Assembly: GCF_014681765.1 (NCBI RefSeq)
Contig: NZ_CP061498.1
Span: 3,361,501 to 3,425,500 of the forward strand
DNA from: Roseicitreum antarcticum
GTDB lineage: Bacteria > Pseudomonadota > Alphaproteobacteria > Rhodobacterales > Rhodobacteraceae
Length of the DNA stretch: 64,000 bases
Reading direction: 5' to 3'
This document shows positions 8,233-16,636 of the stretch, piece after piece. The position numbers and the translations under genes are program-made. A model generated the notes under the pieces. The model made no database searches. It saw nothing but the letters and a program-made list of their open reading frames with translations, and had not been told where the DNA came from. Every line of letters begins with the position of its first letter. The first letter of the stretch is position 1.

Positions 8233-8505
8233 TTGAAAAACTACATCGCGGCGGGCTTCGATCCGGCGCGGTTCTGGGAGATCACACCCTCGCTGATGTC
8301 GATCGAAATGGACGGGGCGGCAGAGCGGCAAAAGCGCGAGCGGGCGATGGTCTGGTGCAGCGCGATGCTGCCGCACCTGAAAAAGCCGCCAAAGTTTGAA
8401 CAATTCGTCAATCCGAAAGCTAAGCCAAAGCGGCAATCGCCGCAGCAACAGCAAGCCATGCTGGGCGCCCTCGCGGCGGCATGGGGGGCAAGGGTGGTTA
8501 AATAA
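8233..8505 (+). CDS. Tail assembly chaperone C-terminal extension (T-type, reached by frameshift)
   Basis: This frame is open from 8161 to the TAA at 8503-8505, but has no convincing start: a TTG at 8233 without a clear ribosome site and an internal ATG at 8299. Its product (FDPARFWEITPSLMSIEMDG, then a helical MVWCSAMLPHLKKPP and a Lys/Gln-rich tail) resembles the second small tail-chaperone protein of gene-transfer-agent-like clusters (FWxLTPxEL-type motif). Most likely it is made only as the C-terminal part of a -1 fusion with the preceding gene. It ends one base into the tape measure start codon. Confidence 0.75.
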   Translation: MKNYIAAGFDPARFWEITPSLMSIEMDGAAERQKRERAMVWCSAMLPHLKKPPKFEQFVNPKAKPKRQSPQQQQAMLGALAAAWGARVVK

Positions 8506-10637
8506 TGGCACAATCCGTCATCGGCGCGCTGCGCGTGAACCTCGGCCTCGACTCCGCCCAGTTCGTGCGCGGCGCAAGGCAGGCGCAAACTACGGCGCAG
8601 CGGATGAGCAGGCAGTTTGCGGTGGCGGGCGCAGCAGTATCGGCGGTAGGAACCGGGATCGCGATTGCGGTCCGGGGACAGCTTGGCGCCTTTGATGATC
8701 TGGCCAAGACCAGTCAGCGCATTGGCGTGCCGGTCGAGGCGCTGTCGCAATTGCGCCATGCGGCGGACCTGTCGGGGGCCAGCATCCAGGGCATGGAGCG
8801 TGGCCTGCGCAACGTCAGCCGCGAAATGGTCAACAACGCCGAGAAATACACTGACCTTGGCGTCGCCGTGCGCGACGTCGACGGCAACATGCGCCCGGTT
8901 CTGGATGTGTTCGAGGATGCAGCGCAGGTCATCTCGCAGATGGAAGACGGCGCGGACAAGACGGCGCTGGCGATGCAGCTCTTCGGTGAACGCGCTGGCC
9001 CCGAACTGATCCCGATGCTCAATCAAGGGCGCGACGGCATCCGCGCCATGCGCGAAGAGGCTGACAGGCTCGGCCTGACGGTGTCGACCGACGCGGCGCA
9101 GGCCGCCGAGCGCTTCAACGATAACCTGACGCGCCTTGGTGGGCAGATGCAGGGCGTCGTCCGGATTGTGACAGCCGAACTCGCGCCCGTCCTGGAGAGG
9201 ATCAGCAATGTTGTCGTGCGGGCCGCTGAGCGGTTTCAGGGGATGTCTGCCCCGATGCGCCGGTTTATTGCGATCGGGGCAGGGCTGACGGTTGTTCTGG
9301 GGCCGGTGCTGCTTGGCTTGAGCGCGATCGTTGCAATGCTTGGCGTCATCATCTCGCCGATCGGGCTGGCGATCTTCGCCATTGCTGCGATGGCAGGGGC
9401 GGTCGCGTTGGCTGCAGCAAATTTTGACACCTTGAAGGATCGCTTTCCCATACTTGAGCGTGCGGCAGGCTATGGGCAGCGCGTTGCGGATGCATGGGGT
9501 GGGCTTCCGTCCATCAAATGGGCGCTTCTGATTCCAGTTGTGAGATGGGCATCGTTCATTCCCGGCCTTCGCTGGCTTTCATTTGTGCGCGTTCTCAGGT
9601 GGTCGACTTTTGTGTCGGGCATCAGTTGGGCCGCTCTCGCAGGGGGCCTTCGCTGGGGTGCCCTGATCACGCCGCTCCTGTGGGGGGCGCGGTTCATCCC
9701 GGTCATCGGCTGGGCCGTGACGGCGGGCATGCTTGCGTGGTCCTTCTTGATTGAGCCGCTCGGCTGGGACCAGTTCATCTCCACGATCAACTGGCGCGAC
9801 TGGATACCGGAGATAAACTGGTCAAACATCCTGGGCGGCGGCACGGCGGGCAGCAGCGCCAGGCGCATTGGTCAGGACACTTCAGAGGGCTTGGCGGCTG
9901 GCATCCGCAGCGGGCAATCTTCGGTAGAGCAGGCTGCCGACGCTGTTGCCGGTGCCGCCGAGACTTCGTCGCGGTCACGGCTTGAAACCCGATCCCCTTC
10001 CCGAGTGTTCATGCGCATTGGCAGGGATCTGATGAACGGCCTCGGCCTTGGGATTGAGCAAGGGGCACAGGTTCCTGTTGACGCGATAGGCGAGGTTTCG
10101 GCGAACTTGGGCTCGGCTGCAGAGGCCGCGCAAGAACGGATGAAGGGCGTTGCGCAAACGCTTTCCGGTCTGTTCATGGCGGCAACGCGCGGTGCGGATG
10201 CGGCAAAGCAAGCGCTGGGGCAATTGCTGTCACGCGCAGCTGAGGCGCTGGCCAACCGGGCCTTTATGTCGCTGCTTGGTGGCGGTGGCGGTAAAAAGGG
10301 CGGCGGCGGGTTCATGGGCTTCTTGTCTGGGCTGCTGTCCTTCGACGGCGGCGGTTACACGGGTATGCGGGCGCGGACGGGCGGCCTTGATGGCAAGGGG
10401 GGCTTCATGGCGATGATGCACCCGAATGAAACGGTCATTGACCACACCAAGGGTCAGAGTCTCGGCGGATCCGGTCAGCTGACCATCACCCTTGATCCCG
10501 GTCTGCGCGCGGAGATGCAGGGCGAAATGCAGGGAATTGCCATTCAATACACCAGTGCCGCGATCCAGCAGTATGACGCCCAGGCTCTGCCCCAGCGGAT
10601 GCAGCAGATCGGCAATGACCCCCGGAGGATCGGCTGA
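8505..10637 (+). CDS. Tail tape measure protein
   Basis: A 710-residue protein that sets tail length and is ejected into the host envelope. The start LRVNLGLDSAQFVRGARQAQ is the classical tape-measure opening. The N-terminal 230 residues are helical, then hydrophobic segments (about 245-310) could span a membrane. A Trp-anchored nine-residue tandem repeat fills 339-443. A Gly-rich, hydrophobic region (about 590-620) and a C-terminal MHPNETVIDHTKGQ motif, common at the end of tape measures, follow. It is short for a siphovirus, predicting a tail of roughly 100 nm at the usual 0.15 nm per residue. Confidence 0.92.
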   Translation: MAQSVIGALRVNLGLDSAQFVRGARQAQTTAQRMSRQFAVAGAAVSAVGTGIAIAVRGQLGAFDDLAKTSQRIGVPVEALSQLRHAADLSGASIQGMERGLRNVSREMVNNAEKYTDLGVAVRDVDGNMRPVLDVFEDAAQVISQMEDGADKTALAMQLFGERAGPELIPMLNQGRDGIRAMREEADRLGLTVSTDAAQAAERFNDNLTRLGGQMQGVVRIVTAELAPVLERISNVVVRAAERFQGMSAPMRRFIAIGAGLTVVLGPVLLGLSAIVAMLGVIISPIGLAIFAIAAMAGAVALAAANFDTLKDRFPILERAAGYGQRVADAWGGLPSIKWALLIPVVRWASFIPGLRWLSFVRVLRWSTFVSGISWAALAGGLRWGALITPLLWGARFIPVIGWAVTAGMLAWSFLIEPLGWDQFISTINWRDWIPEINWSNILGGGTAGSSARRIGQDTSEGLAAGIRSGQSSVEQAADAVAGAAETSSRSRLETRSPSRVFMRIGRDLMNGLGLGIEQGAQVPVDAIGEVSANLGSAAEAAQERMKGVAQTLSGLFMAATRGADAAKQALGQLLSRAAEALANRAFMSLLGGGGGKKGGGGFMGFLSGLLSFDGGGYTGMRARTGGLDGKGGFMAMMHPNETVIDHTKGQSLGGSGQLTITLDPGLRAEMQGEMQGIAIQYTSAAIQQYDAQALPQRMQQIGNDPRRIG
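9519..9836 (+). repeat. Twelve-copy, nine-residue Trp repeat inside the tape measure gene
   Basis: From residue 339 to 443 a Trp recurs every nine residues (one ten-residue interval), with pattern W-x-x-[FLW]-[IV]-x-x-[IL]-x. Examples are WALLIPVVR, WASFIPGLR, WLSFVRVLR, WSFLIEPLG and WDQFISTIN. At DNA level the copies are diverged, so selection holds the protein pattern and not the nucleotides. Confidence 0.85.
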
Positions 10638-11269
10638 TGCCCGATGCCACGTTCTACGCTGGGCTGAAGCTGTCCGGTCAGGGGTTCCGGCTGTCCGAGG
10701 CCAAGGCCACAACGCGGCTGGCGGGTGGCGACGTGATCCCCAGCAAGCTGGGCGCGGCGCTGTGGCAGGGCATGGCGTCGATCCGGCCCGAGTATCATGC
10801 TGATGCAGGCCCGCAGGAGGTCGCGCTGATGCGGCTCAACCGCCCCGGCGAGACCTTTCTGGTCCATGACAAGCGCTACAACGGCCCGCGCATGGACCCC
10901 GGCGGCGTGATCCTCGGGGCCTCAACCCCGGTGATCCACACGCTGGATCCTGACAACCGCCGGATCCGCGTCAGTGGTCTGCCGTCAGGATACACCTTGA
11001 GTGTCGGCGACTGGATCGGCTGGCAGTACGGCGCCGGGCCAGTGCGCCATGCATTGCACCGCATCGAGACGGGGGCCGTGGCCAGCGGTGCCGGGCTTAC
11101 GCCCTTGTTCGCGGTGGAGCCGTTCATCCGCCCCGGGGTGTTGGCTGGCGCGCCCGTGGTGCTGGTGCGCCCCGCGTGCAAGGCGATCATCCTTGAGACG
11201 ACCTATGGCAACGGCGCGCCCCTGATCACCTCCGGCGCGTCCTTCAACTGGACACAGACATTGCGATGA
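10637..11269 (+). CDS. Putative distal tail / baseplate protein
   Basis: A 210-residue, beta-rich protein without a family I can name with certainty. It lies between the tape measure and the DUF2163 gene, the slot where gene-transfer agents and siphoviruses place the distal tail (Dit-like) hub protein. The C-terminal VVLVRPACKAIILETTYGNG followed by an aromatic end (SFNWTQTLR) resembles baseplate proteins. It starts at the ATG in TGATG of the tape measure stop and ends in ATGA with the next gene, so it is coupled to both. Confidence 0.65.
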   Translation: MPDATFYAGLKLSGQGFRLSEAKATTRLAGGDVIPSKLGAALWQGMASIRPEYHADAGPQEVALMRLNRPGETFLVHDKRYNGPRMDPGGVILGASTPVIHTLDPDNRRIRVSGLPSGYTLSVGDWIGWQYGAGPVRHALHRIETGAVASGAGLTPLFAVEPFIRPGVLAGAPVVLVRPACKAIILETTYGNGAPLITSGASFNWTQTLR

Positions 11270-11886
11270 CACAGGACATATCCGCCACCGAGATCGCCTA
11301 TAACGCTGCGCGTGCGGGCCAGGCGCGCCATACGCTGGTTTATATCTGGGGCCGCAATCGGGAAACCGGCCAGATTGAATCGATCGGCTTCTGGACCGGG
11401 GATGATCACCAAAGCTTCGTGATCGACGGCGAGACCCGGACCTACTTTGGCGCAGGTGCTGCGATTGATATCGATGACATCACCGGCGGCGTCGGGCTGG
11501 CCGTGCGCTATGTCACCGCCCGGCTGGCGGTGGTGCCGGAAGTCGCGCAGGCCATTCGGGGCTATGACCCCAAGCTGGCGCCGGTCGAAATGCACAGCGC
11601 GGTGTTCTCGCTCGAGACCAATGCGCTGGTTTCCGAACCACGGCGGATCTTCAAGGGCGAGATCAACGAGGCGCCCACGCCCACGCCTGCCATCGGCGGC
11701 GAGGCGGTGTTCGAGATCCGCTGTGCATCCTCCGCGCGGGCGCTGACCCGTACATTGGCGCTGAAGCGGTCCGATGCGGAACTGCGTCGGCGCAACCCGA
11801 ACGATCGCTTCCGCGAATATGTCAGCACGAGCGGCATCCGCGAAGTGCCATGGGGCGAGCAACCGACACGCGGGGCAGGCGGCTAA
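11266..11886 (+). CDS. Tail tip protein, DUF2163-like (GTA gp13-type)
   Basis: A 206-residue protein resembling the DUF2163/phage BR0599-type hub proteins. It has an N-terminal strand-rich domain (HTLVYIWGRN, TYFGAGAAIDIDDITGGVGLAV) and a second half ending in a run like KRSDAELRRRNPNDRFREY. The latter is typical of this family, where it is followed by cysteines or aromatics. In gene-transfer-agent clusters this protein precedes the NlpC/P60 peptidase and the large tip protein, and exactly that order follows here. Function is inferred as part of the tail tip ring. Confidence 0.75.
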   Translation: MTQDISATEIAYNAARAGQARHTLVYIWGRNRETGQIESIGFWTGDDHQSFVIDGETRTYFGAGAAIDIDDITGGVGLAVRYVTARLAVVPEVAQAIRGYDPKLAPVEMHSAVFSLETNALVSEPRRIFKGEINEAPTPTPAIGGEAVFEIRCASSARALTRTLALKRSDAELRRRNPNDRFREYVSTSGIREVPWGEQPTRGAGG

Positions 11887-11887
11887 C

Positions 11888-12274
11888 ATGCAACTGACAG
11901 ATTACATCAAAACCGCGTCTGCGCGGCCGTTCCGCTATGGGCGGCATGATTGCTGCACGGTTGCAGCGGGCTGGGTGCTCTTGGCGACAGGCCGGGATGT
12001 CTTGGAGGGGCATCGCTACACCACCCTGCGCGAAGGGGTGGCGTTGCTCGCGGCCCATGGGATGCGCAGTCATGCCGACGTGTTCGCGCGGGTTCTGCCG
12101 CGCGCTGCGCGGCTGTTGCTGCGGGCCGGGGATATCGCGGTGATCGAGGGTCAGGAACGTGACGCGCTGGGGATCGTGCTGCCGGGTGGTGAGCGCGTGT
12201 TCTGTTTCCGGCGCGGCGGTGTGGCGACGATACCGATCACCGCCTGCAAGCATGGATATGAGGTGCGCGGATGA
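11888..12274 (+). CDS. Tail-tip cell-wall peptidase-like protein (DUF6950/NlpC-like)
   Basis: A 128-residue protein with the motif FRYGRHDCCTVAAGW near residue 16-30. The first Cys after Asp is in the position of the catalytic Cys of NlpC/P60-like folds (G-x-x-D-C). A probable His partner appears near the C-terminus. Together with the place directly before the large tip protein, this suggests a small peptidoglycan peptidase that opens the wall for DNA injection. The start is ATG 11888; the stop overlaps the next ATG (12271). The domain is shorter and more diverged than in classical gp14 peptidases. Confidence 0.72.
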   Translation: MQLTDYIKTASARPFRYGRHDCCTVAAGWVLLATGRDVLEGHRYTTLREGVALLAAHGMRSHADVFARVLPRAARLLLRAGDIAVIEGQERDALGIVLPGGERVFCFRRGGVATIPITACKHGYEVRG

Positions 12275-14760
12275 GGCTGTTTGTTGTCGTCTTCATCCTC
12301 CTTCTGAGTGCAGGTGCGGCGCAGGCCGATCCCATCAGCGGCCTTTTGATCGGGGTGCTGGGTCTTACAGGCACGGCGGCCAAGATATTCGCTGTCGGCT
12401 TCAGTCTCGTGGCGTCAGTGGGCCTTTCGCTTCTCGCCCAGGCGCTGGCGCCAAAGCCGGACGAACCCGGGATCAAGATTCCCGGTACCAGTGTTGGCGA
12501 AGACCAGCCGCAGAGCTTCATGCTGGGCGCGTTCGCGACGGGTGGGCATCTGGTCTATCGCAACAGCCATGGCAGCGCCGGGGGCGCGCCGCGCGCGTTC
12601 CTGACGCATGTGATCGAGGTCTCGGACATCCCGGGCGTCACGCTGGAAGGGCTGATCATCAATGACAGGCTGGCCGACATCGGGGAGGCCGCGCACCCCG
12701 ACTACGGTCTGCCGCTGACCAACCTGGTCGGCGCGGGCAGCGTTGTGCGGGCATGGGTGAAATTCTATGACGGCACGCAGACCACCGCCGATGCGCACCT
12801 TGTTTCCGCATACGGCACCCGTGATGCGGGGTATCAGTGGACGACCGATCACGTCGGCACCGGGCTGGCCTATGCGGTCCTGACATTCCAGTACGACCGG
12901 GAGGCGTTTCAAAGCGTCCCGACGTCCACATTCATTCTGGGCGGCATCCCGCTCTACGACCCGCGCCGCGACAGTACGGTCGGCGGCGATGGGGCGCACC
13001 GCTGGGGCGACGCATCGACATACCAGCCCAGCGGCAACCCGGCGGTGCAGGTCTACAACATAAAGCGCGGCATCATTATGCCGACAGGCGAGGTATACGG
13101 CGGCCAGATTGATGCCGATGATGTTCCATTGGCCAATGCGGTTGCGGGGATGAACATCTGCGACGCGCTGATTGGCGATCGCCCGCAGTTTCGGTCCGGC
13201 CTGGAGGTGCGCGTATCGCAAGATCAGCCATCCGACGTGATCGAACGCATCTTGCGCGGATCGCTGGGCCAGATCGCCGAGATTGGCGGGATCTGGCGCA
13301 CGCGGTTCGGCGCGCCTGCAGCGCCGGTCTACGGTTTCAGCGACGATGACATATCCATCAGCGATGGCCAGTCATTTGAGCCGATAAAGGGCCTTGAGGC
13401 GACGTTCAACGGGATCTCGGGCACATATGTCGAGCCTGCCGATCTGTGGCAGCCAAGGGGCACCGCGCCGCTCTTCAACGCGACATGGGAGGCCGAGGAC
13501 GGCAACCGTCGGCTGGTTGCGGACGTGAAGTTCGAGACCGTCACCAGCCGGGCGCAGGCAGAACAGGTGCAGGCGGCACTGATTGCCGATGAGCGCCGCC
13601 AGCGTCAACACAGCTTCGTCCTGCCGCCCGAGGCGCAGATCCTCGATCCATTGGATGACGTGCAGTGGAACAGCCCGATCAACGGATATGTCGACAAGGA
13701 CTTTGAGTGCGCGTCGGTGACGTTCCGGGCCAGCACGGGCATGGTGGTGGTCAACCTGATCGAGCGTGATCCGGATGATTATGACTGGACGCCCGCGCAG
13801 GACCGACCCGCGCCCGCGCCGTACACGCCGCTGGCCCCCTTGCCGCAGCAAAGTGTGCCGGGATGGCAGGTGGCCGGGACTGCCATCACTGACGGTGCAG
13901 GTGCAGCGCGACGCCCTGCGATCCGTCTTTCATGGAATGGGGCCGGGCAGGACGATCTGGACCTCTTGCGCTGGCAGGTGCGCGTTGCCGCGACTGAGGT
14001 CGTGGTTGCGCATGGTGTGGCATCGGTCGAGGATGGCCAGATCGAGGTCAGTGACGGGATCCTTCCTGCCACGGGGTATGAGGCCCGGGCGCAGTTTATC
14101 GTGGATCGCCCGAAGCTGTGGACGGGGTGGCTGGGTGCTGTCACGCCCGATGTGCGGCTGGGCTCGGTGGATATCGGCGATGCCGTGATCCGAAGTGCCA
14201 ACATTGGCCTGGCCGAGATCACCACCGCCAATATCGCGGACGCGACGATCACCAGTGCGAAGATCGCGGGCGGGATTGAATCCGACAATTACACCCCCGG
14301 TCCCGACGGCAGCGGCTGGGCGATCTATCGCGGCGGTTTCGCCCAGTTCGGCACGCTGGCCTTGCGCGAGAACGCGGCCACCTTCGTCGCGTCCGTGCAG
14401 CGCGCAAGCTACGACACCACCGCCGTGTGGGTCGATATCCTGAGCGTGAGTGTCCCGGCGTTTCCCGGGGCGAGCCTGACGGCAATGGTGTCAGCCCTTA
14501 TGTCTACCGTCCCCCGGCAAAGTGGAGATGGCACTTTCTTTTATACCTATGGCGCATTCCGGGTGCTGGTGAACGGTGTGGTGCGCTTTGCGCGCAGCTC
14601 CGATGATGGTTCAGGCTCCGGGGTTTACGCCGTGGCGTCGGTTGCTTCGGGCAGCAACACGATCACCGTGCAGGCGCAGTGGCAGGGCGATAGTCCCGTA
14701 GGGCTGAATTACCCGCGCATCACGGAACTGAGCATTGTGGGGATATTGAGCAAGCGATGA
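12271..14760 (+). CDS. Central tail tip / host specificity protein (lambda J-like)
   Basis: An 829-residue protein. The N-terminus has a signal-like hydrophobic stretch (MRLFVVVFILLLSAGAAQA) and a second hydrophobic segment (about 30-60), unusual for a virion protein. It may aid membrane contact. The middle contains the phage tail domains of J-like proteins, for example the VEVSDIPGVTLEGLIIND strand and a hub region at about 270-470. The C-terminus has fibronectin-like strands, a repeating ATITSAKIA/ANIGLAEIT linker (about 640-670) and a terminal beta domain. These linkers are typical of J-like tips just before the distal domain. Confidence 0.88.
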   Translation: MRLFVVVFILLLSAGAAQADPISGLLIGVLGLTGTAAKIFAVGFSLVASVGLSLLAQALAPKPDEPGIKIPGTSVGEDQPQSFMLGAFATGGHLVYRNSHGSAGGAPRAFLTHVIEVSDIPGVTLEGLIINDRLADIGEAAHPDYGLPLTNLVGAGSVVRAWVKFYDGTQTTADAHLVSAYGTRDAGYQWTTDHVGTGLAYAVLTFQYDREAFQSVPTSTFILGGIPLYDPRRDSTVGGDGAHRWGDASTYQPSGNPAVQVYNIKRGIIMPTGEVYGGQIDADDVPLANAVAGMNICDALIGDRPQFRSGLEVRVSQDQPSDVIERILRGSLGQIAEIGGIWRTRFGAPAAPVYGFSDDDISISDGQSFEPIKGLEATFNGISGTYVEPADLWQPRGTAPLFNATWEAEDGNRRLVADVKFETVTSRAQAEQVQAALIADERRQRQHSFVLPPEAQILDPLDDVQWNSPINGYVDKDFECASVTFRASTGMVVVNLIERDPDDYDWTPAQDRPAPAPYTPLAPLPQQSVPGWQVAGTAITDGAGAARRPAIRLSWNGAGQDDLDLLRWQVRVAATEVVVAHGVASVEDGQIEVSDGILPATGYEARAQFIVDRPKLWTGWLGAVTPDVRLGSVDIGDAVIRSANIGLAEITTANIADATITSAKIAGGIESDNYTPGPDGSGWAIYRGGFAQFGTLALRENAATFVASVQRASYDTTAVWVDILSVSVPAFPGASLTAMVSALMSTVPRQSGDGTFFYTYGAFRVLVNGVVRFARSSDDGSGSGVYAVASVASGSNTITVQAQWQGDSPVGLNYPRITELSIVGILSKR

Positions 14761-15137
14761 CGAATTATGTGCATTTTGATGCCGATGGCCGCATTGGCGG
14801 ATCGACCACCGGGGGCGCGCCTGAAGGCACGATTGTGCATGGGTTCCCCTTCTTCCTTCAGGGCAGCTGGTCGGGCGAGACCCATTATATCGCGGGCGGC
14901 AGCGCGGTACCGCGACCGCAGATCACGCCGCCCGTGCCTACGATCTTCCCCGCCACGCAAGACTACACGATCACCGGCGTGCCGGATGGTGCCGTGATCG
15001 CCCTCGATGGCGCGGCTGTCGCCACCGCAGACGGGACGGACATCACCGTGAGCTTCCCCGAGCCGGGGCAATACCAGATCGCAATCGACCCGCCGTTTCC
15101 ATGGCGCGCGGCGCAATGGTGGGTGGAGGCGACATGA
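14757..15137 (+). CDS. Phage tail-tip associated protein, unknown function
   Basis: A 126-residue protein of unknown family. The first 50 residues (YVHFDADGRIGGSTTGGAPEG) look like a small beta domain. The second part, from about residue 63, has a carboxypeptidase-regulatory-like or Ig-like rhythm (YTITGVPDGAVIALDGAAV, then VSFPEPGQYQIAI). It overlaps the tip gene and the next gene by four bases each. In related phages small proteins here are tip accessory or fibre-assembly factors. That role is inferred from position alone. Confidence 0.7.
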   Translation: MTNYVHFDADGRIGGSTTGGAPEGTIVHGFPFFLQGSWSGETHYIAGGSAVPRPQITPPVPTIFPATQDYTITGVPDGAVIALDGAAVATADGTDITVSFPEPGQYQIAIDPPFPWRAAQWWVEAT

Positions 15138-15334
15138 GGATCGTTGCCGATCCAGCCGCCAAGCGCGCCGCGAAGATCGAGAAGGCCCGCGCGGCCCGGC
15201 GTCGCGCGTTCCAGGTCGAAACCGATCCCCTGATCGGCAAGGTGCTGCGCGGGGAGATCTCGGCGGATGACTACGCCGCGCATGTGGCGCAGGTCCGGGC
15301 GCGGTTTCCATATCCGGAGGAAGATCAACAATGA
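15134..15334 (+). CDS. Small basic phage protein, unknown function
   Basis: A 66-residue protein, strongly basic in its first half (AAKRAAKIEKARAARRRAF) and then acidic/aromatic (DYAAHVAQVRARFPYPEED). Its start is the ATG of ATGA overlapping the previous stop. A GGAGG lies inside its last codons, followed by a very short frame (15331-15360, eight residues) that leads into the next gene's ribosome site. No family is recognised. It may be a fibre-assembly helper, which is speculation from neighbourhood. Confidence 0.65.
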   Translation: MRIVADPAAKRAAKIEKARAARRRAFQVETDPLIGKVLRGEISADDYAAHVAQVRARFPYPEEDQQ

Positions 15335-15362
15335 CCCCAACACATGAAGGGAGGGTGTGACG

Positions 15363-16013
15363 ATGGCGATATGCGCGCTTTCCGGCAATATTGCCGATCT
15401 GGGCATGGTGCCGATCGACAAGGCCCGGATCTTGTTCCAGCCGATCAGCGAGGGGGTTTCCGTCAGCGGTGGCAGTGTGATCCTGCCCAAACCCCTGTCC
15501 GTCACAACCGATGCGCATGGTGACTTCAGCGTCAACATCGTGACGGGTGTCTATGAGGTGGCGCCAATCAGCGTCGGTGCATCTGTCCAGCCGATCGTGG
15601 TCACGGTGCCTGCCGTGGCCAGCGCAAACCTCGCGGCGCTGATCGGCGCGGCGTCACCGCCTGAACTCTCGCTGGCAGAGCAGGCAGCGTTTGATTCCGT
15701 CCAGGCCAGTATCGTGTCTGTCGGGGCGGCGGCTGATGCGCTGACCTCGGAACAGGGTGCCGCCACCAGCGCAGGCAGCGCTGAGGCAGACAGGCTGCTG
15801 GCGCAGGCCGCGCGCGTCGGTGCGGTGGATGCGCAGACAGGTTCAGAGGCCGCCCGGGATGATGCGGTGGACGCGTGCGATCAGATCGAGGGCAACAGCG
15901 TCTGGTACCTGGCCGATGATGCCGACAGCGTGACGCTGGGCGTCGGCGATCAGGTGATCGTCGCCGAGGCGTCCGGTCCCTATCCTTCGGTCACACTGGC
16001 GTTTCTGACATGA
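15363..16013 (+). CDS. Tail fibre-like protein 1 (N-terminal beta domain plus Ala-rich stalk)
   Basis: A 216-residue protein. The first 95 residues form a beta domain of the kind found at the N-terminus of phage fibres (ALSGNIADLG ... VTTDAHGDFSVNIVTGVYEV), which attaches to the tail. Then comes an Ala-rich helical stalk (about 108-170). It ends in a small strand module, SVWYLADDADSVTLGVGD. Start ATG 15363 has GGAGGG seven bases upstream. The last module is shared with the next gene, suggesting duplication. The stop overlaps the next ATG. Confidence 0.72.
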   Translation: MAICALSGNIADLGMVPIDKARILFQPISEGVSVSGGSVILPKPLSVTTDAHGDFSVNIVTGVYEVAPISVGASVQPIVVTVPAVASANLAALIGAASPPELSLAEQAAFDSVQASIVSVGAAADALTSEQGAATSAGSAEADRLLAQAARVGAVDAQTGSEAARDDAVDACDQIEGNSVWYLADDADSVTLGVGDQVIVAEASGPYPSVTLAFLT

Positions 16014-16636
16014 TGCGCCCCCAGATCACACTGCTCAAGGCAGAAGCCGTCACCCAGATCGCGGATGATCTTACCGCTGTCGTCGCGTCAGATCGGGCGC
16101 TGGCCGAGGCTGCGGCACAGACCGCAGACACCCAGGCAGACGCGGCAGCGGGGCAAGCGGTCGTGGCGGCGCAGGCGCGGGCTGAAGCCGAGGCCGCGCG
16201 CGATGTGGCCATCTATCGCGCTGACCTCGCGCAATCAGCGTCGGGTACCGCAGAGGCGCAGGCAGGCATCGCGACAGTGCAGGCCGGGCAGGCCACGCAG
16301 GCCGCGACTGCCGCGTCTCAATCGGCTGCAGGGTCGGATGCGGCGCGCGTGGCGTCACAAGAGGCTGCCGCCCTGGCCGCTGCGCGTGCCGAGGTCGCGC
16401 TGACACAAGCGGGCGTCGCCACCGGCGCGAAGGCCGATGCGCTGGCGTCCGAGCAAGCGGCGGCCGCCGCGCTGGTGGCGCTGCAAGAACGCAGCATCTG
16501 GTACGTCGATGATGACGCGACCAGCGTGCGCATGGGTGTTGGCACCCTGATGGTTGCCGCCGACGGCGCCACTGACATCGAGGTCTCTGGCGAGACCTTT
16601 TCCATCCCCACTTTGACATTGGAGCTGCCGGTATGA
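16010..16636 (+). CDS. Tail fibre-like protein 2 (Ala-rich coiled coil)
   Basis: A 208-residue protein. About 150 residues are an Ala/Gln/Glu-rich coiled coil with approximate seven-residue repeats (AEAAAQTADTQADAAAGQA and similar). It is followed by SIWYVDDDATSVRMGVGT, the same module that ends the preceding protein, and a short strand-rich tail. Such stalks occur in lambda Stf-like side fibres. It overlaps both neighbours by four bases. It may assemble with the flanking fibre genes into one trimeric fibre. No receptor-binding domain is apparent. Confidence 0.72.
   Translation: MMRPQITLLKAEAVTQIADDLTAVVASDRALAEAAAQTADTQADAAAGQAVVAAQARAEAEAARDVAIYRADLAQSASGTAEAQAGIATVQAGQATQAATAASQSAAGSDAARVASQEAAALAAARAEVALTQAGVATGAKADALASEQAAAAALVALQERSIWYVDDDATSVRMGVGTLMVAADGATDIEVSGETFSIPTLTLELPV

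Noticed and set aside
15331-15360. Eight-codon frame between 15134-15334 and the first fibre gene
   Set aside because: It overlaps the previous stop and ends at the next ribosome site. It may help coupling, but too short to call as a gene.
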